Shown piece after piece: positions 57,271 to 64,000 of a stretch of DNA of 64,000 nt; the first letter of the stretch is position 1, and each line of letters begins with the position of its first letter. This DNA is from Synechococcus sp. WH 5701 (GTDB lineage: Bacteria > Cyanobacteriota > Cyanobacteriia > PCC-6307 > Cyanobiaceae). The notes under the pieces are model-generated. The model saw only the letters and a list, made by a program, of their open reading frames with translations, ran no database searches and was not told the origin of the DNA. The position numbers and the translations under genes were made by a program. Location of the stretch: contig NZ_CH724160.1 in the NCBI RefSeq assembly GCF_000153045.1, forward strand, positions 435,142-499,141, in the 5' to 3' direction.

Positions 57271-59277
57271 ATGGCGCGCTTCGAGCTCCAGGCTCCCTAT
57301 GAGCCCAAGGGCGATCAACCCACGGCCATTGAGGCCCTCGTGGACGGTGTCGATGCAGGTGAGCGCTACCAGACCCTGCTGGGGGCCACAGGCACCGGCA
57401 AGACCTTCACCATCGCCAATGTGATCGCCCGCACCGGCCGTCCGGCCCTGGTGCTGGCCCACAACAAGACTCTCGCGGCCCAGCTCTGCAATGAGTTGCG
57501 GGAGTTCTTCCCGAATAATGCCGTCGAATATTTCATCTCCTATTACGACTACTACCAGCCGGAGGCCTATGTTCCGGTCTCCGACACCTACATCGCCAAG
57601 ACGGCATCGATCAACGAAGAGATCGATATGCTGCGGCACTCCGCCACCCGCTCGTTGTTCGAGCGCCAGGATGTGATCGTGGTGGCCTCGATCAGTTGCA
57701 TCTACGGCCTCGGCATTCCCTCGGAATACCTCAAGGCCGCGGTGCGTTTTCAGGTGGGTGAGGCCCTCAACCTGCGCGGTTCCCTGCGCGAGCTGGTCAA
57801 CAACCAGTATTCCCGCAATGACGTCGAGGTTGGGCGCGGTCGCTTCCGGGTCAAGGGGGACGTGCTCGAGATCGGCCCCGCCTACGAAGACCGCCTGGTG
57901 CGCATTGAACTCTTCGGCGATGAGGTGGAGGCGATTCGTTACGTCGATCCCACCACCGGTGAAATCCTGCAGAGTTTGGAAACCATCAATATCTATCCCG
58001 CCAAGCACTTCGTCACTCCCAAGGACCGGCTCGAATCGGCGATCGCCGCCATCCGCGACGAACTGCATCAGCGTCTGGACGTTCTCCATGGCCAGGGCCG
58101 CCTGCTGGAGGCCCAGCGGCTGGAGCAACGCACCACCTACGACCTCGAGATGCTGCAGCAGGTGGGCTACTGCAATGGCGTTGAGAATTACGCCCGCCAC
58201 CTGGCAGGGCGCCCGGCCGGCACACCACCCGAGTGCCTGATCGACTACTTTCCCGATGATTGGTTGCTGGTGGTGGATGAGAGCCACGTCACCTGCTCCC
58301 AGCTCCATGCCATGTACAACGGCGACCAGGCCCGCAAGCAGGTGCTGGTGGAGCATGGCTTCCGCCTGCCCAGCGCCGCCGACAACCGCCCGCTCAAGGC
58401 CGCGGAATTCTGGTCGAAGGCCCGCCAGACGATCTTTGTGTCAGCCACCCCGGGCACCTGGGAGATGGAGCAGAGCCACGGCCATGTGGCCCAGCAGGTG
58501 ATCCGCCCCACCGGTGTGCTCGATCCGGTGGTGGAGGTGCGCCCCACCGAGGGCCAGGTGGATGATCTGCTCGGCGAAATCAGGCTGCGTGCCGGGCGGG
58601 ATGAGCGCACGCTGATCACCACCCTGACCAAACGGATGGCCGAGGACCTCACCGATTACCTGGCTGAGAATGGTGTGCGGGTGCGCTATCTGCACTCGGA
58701 GATCCATTCGATCGAGCGGATTGAGATCATCCAGGATCTGCGCAACGGTGAATTCGACGCCCTGGTGGGCGTGAACCTGTTGCGGGAAGGCCTGGATCTG
58801 CCCGAGGTGTCTCTGGTGGCGATTCTCGATGCCGACAAGGAGGGATTTCTGAGGGCCGAGCGCTCCTTGATCCAGACCATCGGCCGGGCGGCCCGTCATG
58901 TGGACGGGACGGCCCTGCTTTATGCCGACAATCTCACCGATTCGATGGCCCGTGCCATCTCCGAAACCGAGCGGCGCCGAGCGATCCAGCAGACCTACAA
59001 CGAGACCCACGGCATCATCCCCAGCGCTGCCGGCAAGCGGGCCGGCAATGCCATCCTCAGCTTTCTGGAGGTCTCCAGGCGCGCCCAGGATGAGGCTCCC
59101 ACTGCTGAAGCCGAGCCGGCATCGTTCGCGATGGTGCCCCTCGATGCCCTGCCGGAGCTGATCCTGGAGCTGGAGGACAAGATGAAAGCCGCCGCCAAGA
59201 ATCTTGAATTCGAAGAGGCCGCCAATCTGCGTGATCGCATCAAGAAGCTGCGTCAGAAACTGGTGGGGCGTAGTTGA
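57271..59277 (+). CDS. uvrB: UvrABC system protein B
   Basis: Damage-recognition helicase of nucleotide excision repair. The 668-residue protein has Walker [10 protein letters not shown], the beta-hairpin [26 protein letters not shown], the DEAD-like VVDESHVT, the helicase motifs [26 protein letters not shown] and [11 protein letters not shown], and a C-terminal UVR domain ([29 protein letters not shown]). The ATG at 57271 gives the standard short start. No LexA-like box is evident in the 51 bases upstream. Confidence 0.97.
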   Translation: MARFELQAPYEPKGDQPTAIEALVDGVDAGERYQTLLGATGTGKTFTIANVIARTGRPALVLAHNKTLAAQLCNELREFFPNNAVEYFISYYDYYQPEAYVPVSDTYIAKTASINEEIDMLRHSATRSLFERQDVIVVASISCIYGLGIPSEYLKAAVRFQVGEALNLRGSLRELVNNQYSRNDVEVGRGRFRVKGDVLEIGPAYEDRLVRIELFGDEVEAIRYVDPTTGEILQSLETINIYPAKHFVTPKDRLESAIAAIRDELHQRLDVLHGQGRLLEAQRLEQRTTYDLEMLQQVGYCNGVENYARHLAGRPAGTPPECLIDYFPDDWLLVVDESHVTCSQLHAMYNGDQARKQVLVEHGFRLPSAADNRPLKAAEFWSKARQTIFVSATPGTWEMEQSHGHVAQQVIRPTGVLDPVVEVRPTEGQVDDLLGEIRLRAGRDERTLITTLTKRMAEDLTDYLAENGVRVRYLHSEIHSIERIEIIQDLRNGEFDALVGVNLLREGLDLPEVSLVAILDADKEGFLRAERSLIQTIGRAARHVDGTALLYADNLTDSMARAISETERRRAIQQTYNETHGIIPSAAGKRAGNAILSFLEVSRRAQDEAPTAEAEPASFAMVPLDALPELILELEDKMKAAAKNLEFEEAANLRDRIKKLRQKLVGRS

Positions 59278-59280
59278 CGC

Positions 59281-60615
59281 TCAGCGCCCAGCGGCCTTGA
59301 GCACGATCTTGATTGTCTTGAACAGGATGAGCAGGTCGAGCCAGACACTGCTGTTGCGCAGGTAGAAGAGGTCGTAACTCAGCTTCAGTTCGGCGTCCTC
59401 CACCGTGGAGGTGTACGGCATGTTCACCTGGGCCCAGCCGCTCAGGCCCGGCCGGATCCAGTGGCGCAGGCGGTAGTTGGGGATGCGCCGCTCCAGGTCC
59501 GTCTCCAGCTCGGGCCGCTCCGGGCGCGGGCCGATCAGGCTCATCTCACCGCGCAGCACGTTGATCAGCTGGGGCAGCTCATCGAGCCGGGTGCGCCGCA
59601 GCCACTGGCCTACCGGTGTGATCCGCCCGTCGTTCGGACCCGACCAGATCGCCTCTCCCTCTTCCTCCGCATCGGGAATCATTGTGCGCAGCTTGATCAC
59701 CTTGAAGCGCTTGCCCTGCAGGCCCGTGCGCTTCTGCCGGTAGAGCACCGGTCCGCCATCGCCCAGGCGGATTAACGCGGCGGTGATGGCCAGCAGCGGT
59801 GAACACAGCAGCAGCAGCAGCAGACTCACCATCACGTCGGCATAGCGCTTGAGCTGTCGCTCGAAGCTCCCAATGCGCTGCACGGAGCGATCGGAGAACA
59901 GCAGCCACTGATCCACCACCCAGCGGGGCGGAATCCGCTGCAACTCCTGCTCGGCCGCCAGCGCCAGGGAGGTGACGGGGCGGCCTTCCTCCAGGGCCCG
60001 GGAGCAGGACTCCAGTCCATCGGGCCGCTTGAGCACTCCCTGGCTGAGGGCAAGGCCGCTGCTCTCGTTGCCATCCGGCCCCTTTTCATGCCTGAGAAAG
60101 TCTTCACCCAAGACATGGATCGATGGAGCCCGCATGCCCCCGATTCGCTCCCATTCAGCCCTGATCGCCTCCTGCTCGTCGGGAAGACTGACGATGTCCC
60201 ACTGGTCCTGTCGGGTGGAGTGGGCCAGCTGGCGCAGCAGCAGCCGCACGCCACCGCTCCAGAGTGCCGCCAGGGTGAAGAGTGGCATCAGGCTGCCGCG
60301 GTGCAGCAGCGTCACCTCCGGCGCGGTGCGCAGCAGCCAGCCCACCACGGCGCCAGCGGCCGTGGTGGCCGCACTTGTGATGGCCAGGCGCACCACCAGC
60401 TGGCTCCAGCGCAGGCGGCTCGTCTTGAGGAGTGTGAACGACCCGAACAGCCAGCCGAGGCTGAGATAGGTCACCACCAGCATCGCCAGCAGACCCAGCT
60501 GATTGTCCAGGAAGCCATTCCGTTCCCGGTCGATCCAGGCCGCCAGCAGGCAGACCCCCAGGGCATCGAGGCCCGCGGCCAGGGCCAGCCAGCGGCGGTG
60601 GCGCAACCAGTGCAC
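59281..60615 (-). CDS. Bacterial sugar transferase (polyprenyl-phosphate glycosyl-1-phosphate transferase type)
   Basis: Membrane enzyme of 444 residues that probably starts polysaccharide or lipid-linked sugar synthesis by adding a sugar-1-phosphate to undecaprenyl phosphate. N-terminal hydrophobic helices (about 10-130), a soluble middle part, one more helix (MVSLLLLLLCSPLLAI), then the conserved catalytic domain: VLYRQKRTGLQGKRFKVIKLRTM, TPVGQWLRRTRLDELPQLINVLRGEMSLIGPRPE and PGLSGWAQVN. The sugar is unknown. It starts with a GTG that shares a base with the lysC stop (TAGTG), an unusual coupling of exopolysaccharide and amino acid genes. Confidence 0.9.
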   Translation of the reverse strand: MHWLRHRRWLALAAGLDALGVCLLAAWIDRERNGFLDNQLGLLAMLVVTYLSLGWLFGSFTLLKTSRLRWSQLVVRLAITSAATTAAGAVVGWLLRTAPEVTLLHRGSLMPLFTLAALWSGGVRLLLRQLAHSTRQDQWDIVSLPDEQEAIRAEWERIGGMRAPSIHVLGEDFLRHEKGPDGNESSGLALSQGVLKRPDGLESCSRALEEGRPVTSLALAAEQELQRIPPRWVVDQWLLFSDRSVQRIGSFERQLKRYADVMVSLLLLLLCSPLLAITAALIRLGDGGPVLYRQKRTGLQGKRFKVIKLRTMIPDAEEEGEAIWSGPNDGRITPVGQWLRRTRLDELPQLINVLRGEMSLIGPRPERPELETDLERRIPNYRLRHWIRPGLSGWAQVNMPYTSTVEDAELKLSYDLFYLRNSSVWLDLLILFKTIKIVLKAAGR

Positions 60616-62420
60616 TAGGCCGTGGCCTCCAGCGTGTAGCTGGTGCTGTCACCCAGCTGGAAGCAGGCATGCACCGCCTGCAGGGCTTTGACCCCATCGG
60701 CTTCCGCCACCACACAGCTGGTGCGGATCTCGCTGGTGGCGATCATCTCGATGTTCACCCCGGCTTCCGCCAGGGCCCGGAACATGCGGGCGGCGGTGCC
60801 GGGGGTGCAGGGCATGCCCGAGCCCACGGCGCTCACCCGTGCGATGGCCAGGCCTTCCTCGAAGCGAGCCTCGGGCCAGGGGGCGAGCACCGGTTGCAGG
60901 GCGCCGCGGGCTCGGTTGAGATCGTCGCGTCGCAGGGTGAAGCTCATGTCGCGGCTGAGCTGCGGGCCGGAGCCGTGGGTGCGCTCCGACTGGACGATGG
61001 TGTCGAGGCTGATGCCGGCGTCGGCCAGGGCCCGGCAGACGGCTGCGGCCGTGCCGGGGCGGTCGGGAACCTGGCGGACCACCACCTGGGCCTGGTTGCG
61101 GTCGAGGGCCACGCCGCGCACCGCCGGATCGCTCACGTCGCAGGGGAGCGGGTTCTGGCGCAGCTGGTGCTCCTGCAGTTCGAACACCTCGGCGGCGGCA
61201 CGCAGGGCCCGCGCACCCTGGCTGCCCTCCACCAGGCAGCTCACCTTCACTTCACTGGTGGCGATCATGCGCAGGTTGATGCCGTAGCGGGCCAGGGTGT
61301 CGAACAGGCGAGCGGCGATGCCTGGCCGCCCCATGATCCCGGCCCCGGAAATGCTCAGCTTGGCCAGCCCCGCCTGGGTGCTCAGGGCGCTCTCCTCCAC
61401 CGCCAGCTCCTGGAGCAGGCTCCGGCAGACCTCTCGGGCGCCCTCCAGCTGGCTCTCCGAGAGGGTGAAGGCGATGTCGTTGCTGGCGCCGACATGGGTG
61501 GCCTGCACGATCAGATCCACGTTCAGCCCCGCCGCGGAGAGAGCCTCGAACAGCAGGGCGGCCACCCCGGGGTGGTCGGGCACCCGGGTGAGGGCCAGCA
61601 CCGCCTGCTGGTTCTCCAGATCCGCCCCGTCCACCGGACGGCCCAGCTCCAGCCCCTCACTGCCGATCGGTCGGGGCCTGCCGCTGGTGAGCCGGGTGCC
61701 GGGGGCGTCGCTCCAGCTGGAGCGCACCACCAGGGGCACGCCGTAGTTGCGGGCGATCTCGACCGCGCGGGGATGCAGCACCGCCGCGCCAAGGCTGGCC
61801 AGCTCCAGCATCTCGTTGCAGCTCACCTCCTCCATCAACTGGGCATCGCTCACCTGGCGCGGGTCGGTGGTGAGCACTCCGGGCACATCGGTGTAGATCT
61901 CGCAAGCGTCGGCCCCGAGGGCCGCGGCCAGGGCCACGGCAGAGGTGTCGGAGCCGCCCCGGCCCAGGGTGGTGATCTCGGGCGTGCCGGCACTGCCGCT
62001 GCTGGTGCCCTGGAAGCCGGCCACCACCACCACCTGGCCCTCCTCGAGCCGTTTGCGCAGCCGCTCGGTGCGCACCTCGAGGATGCGGGCGCGGCCGTGG
62101 GCCGATTCGGTCACGATGCCCACCTGCGGTCCCGTCATCGACACGGCCGGCACGCCGATGCTGTGCAGGGCCATCGCCAGCAGGGCGATCGACACCTGCT
62201 CGCCCGTGGCCAGCAGCATGTCCATCTCCCGCTGGGGGGGCTCAGGGCAGAGTGCCCGCGCCAGGGCGGTGAGTTCATCGGTGGTGTGGCCCATGGCCGA
62301 GACCACGATCACCAGGTCGTGACCCCGCTCGCGGCTGGCGGCGATTCGCTGCGCCACCGCCTGGATCCGCTCCACGCTGCCAACGGAGGTTCCCCCGAAT
62401 TTCTGAACCAGCAGGGCCAT
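60615..62420 (-). CDS. lysC: Aspartate kinase with four ACT-type repeats
   Basis: Phosphorylates aspartate at the entry to lysine, threonine and methionine synthesis. The 601-residue protein has the kinase domain (KFGGTSVGSVERI at 6-18; TLGRGGSDTSAVALAAALGADACEIYTDVPGVLTTDPR) followed by a regulatory part about 330 residues long. That is twice the usual size. Paired ACT signatures repeat (LFEALSAAGLNVDLIVQ, LFDTLARYGINLRMIATSEVKVSCLVE, VCRALADAGISLDTIVQSE, MFRALAEAGVNIEMIATSEIRTSCVV), so four ACT domains arose by duplication of a pair. The ATG at 62420 is the normal start. It lies 31 bases after holA. Confidence 0.95.
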   Translation of the reverse strand: MALLVQKFGGTSVGSVERIQAVAQRIAASRERGHDLVIVVSAMGHTTDELTALARALCPEPPQREMDMLLATGEQVSIALLAMALHSIGVPAVSMTGPQVGIVTESAHGRARILEVRTERLRKRLEEGQVVVVAGFQGTSSGSAGTPEITTLGRGGSDTSAVALAAALGADACEIYTDVPGVLTTDPRQVSDAQLMEEVSCNEMLELASLGAAVLHPRAVEIARNYGVPLVVRSSWSDAPGTRLTSGRPRPIGSEGLELGRPVDGADLENQQAVLALTRVPDHPGVAALLFEALSAAGLNVDLIVQATHVGASNDIAFTLSESQLEGAREVCRSLLQELAVEESALSTQAGLAKLSISGAGIMGRPGIAARLFDTLARYGINLRMIATSEVKVSCLVEGSQGARALRAAAEVFELQEHQLRQNPLPCDVSDPAVRGVALDRNQAQVVVRQVPDRPGTAAAVCRALADAGISLDTIVQSERTHGSGPQLSRDMSFTLRRDDLNRARGALQPVLAPWPEARFEEGLAIARVSAVGSGMPCTPGTAARMFRALAEAGVNIEMIATSEIRTSCVVAEADGVKALQAVHACFQLGDSTSYTLEATA

Positions 62421-62451
62421 TCCGATCGGCAGATGTGATGGGATGCCGCGA

Positions 62452-63420
62452 TTATCGGGCGGTGGCCAGCAGCAGCCCATCGCGGAAGGCCTCACCGGCC
62501 TCGGCGCCCCGTTTGAGGGCGGCTTCCACCTCCAGCACCTGGGCCAGCAGGGTCAGCAGCCGGGCGGGGGTCCGCCCACGGATCTGCCGGCGCATGACGT
62601 AGATCCGCTTGGGGTTGCCGATGCCGGCGGCCTTGGCGATCACGGCCACGTCCTGCTCGCCGCGGCTCTCCAGCAAACTGACCCACAGCCAGCCCCTGAC
62701 CTGGCTGGTGAGTGAGGCCACCAGCCGCAGGGCCGGCTCCCCCGCCTGCAGCAGGTCATCGACCAGGGCGATCGCCGCGCCGGCGTTCCCCTCCAGCAGA
62801 GCATCCCCCACTGCCAGGCTGGTGGTGCTGTGGCCGCCCACCAGGGCCGCCACCGCCGCCACCTGAACCGCTGCCTCGCCGCTGTAAAGCGCCAGCTTCT
62901 CCAGCTCGCTGCTCAGCCGGGCGCTGTCGCTGCCGATCGCCTCCGCCAGGGCTTCCGCTGCCCCTGCCGCCAGGGTCACCCCCAGCTCCCGCGCCGTGCG
63001 CGCCACCAGCTCCACCTGGCCGGCCCCATCCCAGGCCGAGGGCAGCTGAAAGCTCTTCTCCAGGGCACGCTGGCGCAGCGCCTTGGTGGTGCGCAGGCGG
63101 GCATCGGGTTTGCCGCTGCTCACCAGCACCAGGTGGCAGCTCTCGGGAATCAGCTCCAGGCAGGTGTCCAGCTGGCCTGCCAGCTCGGCGGAGCAGGGAC
63201 TGGTGAAGGGACTGCGCTGCAGCAGCACCAGCCGGGCACCGCTGCCGAAGGGCGGCGTGCGGGCTTCACTCAGGGCCTGGGCCGCCTGGGCGGTGTCGGA
63301 GCCATCGAGGCGGGTGAGGTTGATGCTGTGCCAGGCCGGGTCCACCTCCTTGCTGATCAACTCGTCGATCGCCCGGGTCCTGGCGGCCTCGTCGTCACCC
63401 CAGTAGAGATGGATGGGCAT
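62452..63420 (-). CDS. holA: DNA polymerase III subunit delta
   Basis: Clamp-loader wrench subunit of 322 residues. It has an early LYWGDDEAARTRAIDELISKEVD, SCHLVLVSSGKPDARLRTTKAL, GSDSARLSSELEKLALYSGE and the C-terminal collar helices with NPKRIYVMRRQIRG, the general pattern of HolA proteins, which share little exact sequence. Its ATG (63418-63420) overlaps the divergent cbiC ATG (63419-63421) inside CATG. lysC follows on the same strand. dnaX, another clamp-loader gene, lies 17 kb away. Confidence 0.9.
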   Translation of the reverse strand: MPIHLYWGDDEAARTRAIDELISKEVDPAWHSINLTRLDGSDTAQAAQALSEARTPPFGSGARLVLLQRSPFTSPCSAELAGQLDTCLELIPESCHLVLVSSGKPDARLRTTKALRQRALEKSFQLPSAWDGAGQVELVARTARELGVTLAAGAAEALAEAIGSDSARLSSELEKLALYSGEAAVQVAAVAALVGGHSTTSLAVGDALLEGNAGAAIALVDDLLQAGEPALRLVASLTSQVRGWLWVSLLESRGEQDVAVIAKAAGIGNPKRIYVMRRQIRGRTPARLLTLLAQVLEVEAALKRGAEAGEAFRDGLLLATAR

Positions 63421-64000
63421 GGGGCGGCCTGGCTTGGATCTGGATCATCCGATCTTCAGCGAGAGTGTGCGGCGCATCCGCCAGTGGCTGGGCCCCACCG
63501 ATCTGGACCCGGTGCAGCAGGAGGTGCTCGAGCGCCTGGTGCACAGCAGTGGCGATCTGGCCATCGCGGCTGACCTTCGCTTCAGCGCCGAGGCCTGCGC
63601 GCTGGGCCTGGAGGCCCTGGCTGGGGGGGCCGTGATCCTCACCGATACGGCCATGGCGGCCGCGGCCGTCTCGCCGATGGCCCGGCGCACCTTCGCCAAC
63701 CCGGTGCGCAGCATCCTCGAGTGGGCGCCGGCTGTGGCGCCGCCTGGCGGCACCCGCACGGCCGAGGGCATGGCGGCGGCCCTGGCGGCCTGCCCCGGGG
63801 CGGTGGTGCTGATCGGCAGCGCCCCCACCGCCCTGGAGCGTCTGCTTGATCAGCCCGGCGGCGCCAGCCGGCCGGCCCTGGTGATCGGCATGCCGGTGGG
63901 CTTCGTGGGGGTGGCGGAGAGCAAGCGGCGGCTGGCCGCCAGTGATCTGCCCCAGATCCGGCTCGAAGGCAGCAAGGGTGGCGCCGGCCTGGTGGGCGCC
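63419..64000 (+). CDS. cbiC: Cobalt-precorrin-8X methylmutase CbiC/CobH, 5' part (truncated by window edge)
   Basis: Moves a methyl group from C11 to C12 late in corrin ring synthesis. 194 residues are visible and the frame is still open at base 64000; full proteins have about 210. Support: LDHPIFSESVRRIRQWLG at the start, VHSSGDLAIAADLRFS with the active-site histidine, GGAVILTDTAMAAAAVSP, and ALVIGMPVGFVGVAESKRRL near the C-terminus. The ATG overlaps the holA start on the other strand. With cbiD at 29372 it supports a complete anaerobic-type corrin pathway in this organism. Confidence 0.93.
   Translation, partial: MGRPGLDLDHPIFSESVRRIRQWLGPTDLDPVQQEVLERLVHSSGDLAIAADLRFSAEACALGLEALAGGAVILTDTAMAAAAVSPMARRTFANPVRSILEWAPAVAPPGGTRTAEGMAAALAACPGAVVLIGSAPTALERLLDQPGGASRPALVIGMPVGFVGVAESKRRLAASDLPQIRLEGSKGGAGLVGA

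Overview
The window is a gene-dense, G+C-rich stretch (about two thirds G+C by eye, not counted) of a cyanobacterial chromosome. The gene set points to a unicellular picocyanobacterium of the Synechococcus/Cyanobium type. It has the sulfolipid pair sqdB-sqdX, a likely monoglucosyldiacylglycerol synthase, a thylakoid-type cyclophilin, Ycf37-like and Ycf23/DUF561 proteins, an aspartokinase with several ACT repeats, and many small proteins of a kind typical of these genomes. Assignment is from protein content only. There is no rRNA, CRISPR array, insertion sequence or prophage, so this reads as ordinary core chromosome.

Layout: ftsY 3' end, a GAF-SpoIIE phosphatase and argH (1-3455); dusA and an FAD oxidoreductase (3452-5794); the pilus motor block pilB-pilT-pilC (5759-10116, minus); grpE-dnaJ-tusA-like-rsgA (10219-13356); murC-murB-ybaB (13379-16168, minus); gap2 with a terminator; cyclophilin-thiL (minus); efp-accB; pdxA; an SDR protein; a divergent HNH nuclease / SNF2-HARP-like helicase pair (23186-25356); secreted and small proteins (25358-27903); tRNA-Gly(CCC) flanked by hairpins; an aminotransferase; cbiD-guaA-two unknowns-mrdA (29372-35069); sqdX, sqdB, a 55-residue membrane protein and thiG (35054-38561, minus); ycf37-like-rplT-rpmI; a SpoIID protein and a glucolipid synthase (40683-43689); a long minus-strand run tig-clpP-clpX-LRAT-like-dnaX (43701-49795); asd-dapA-rnj (50199-54310); tilS with a small TPR-like gene; DUF561, a small membrane protein and uvrB; holA-lysC-sugar transferase (59281-63420, minus); and the 5' part of cbiC.

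Themes: protein folding and turnover (grpE, dnaJ, tig, clpP, clpX, cyclophilin), thylakoid lipids (sqdB, sqdX, mgdA-like, accB), envelope and surface (murB, murC, mrdA, SpoIID, sugar transferase, pili), aspartate-family synthesis (lysC, asd, dapA), cofactors (thiG, thiL, pdxA, cbiD, cbiC) and genome maintenance (uvrB, dnaX, holA, helicase/HNH).

Packing is extreme. Two divergent gene pairs overlap at their start codons inside a CATG, and two others start 6 and 15 bases apart. The best candidate for an undescribed system is the adjacent HARP-like SNF2 helicase and HNH nuclease, which as separate genes recall the two activities fused in eukaryotic ZRANB3.
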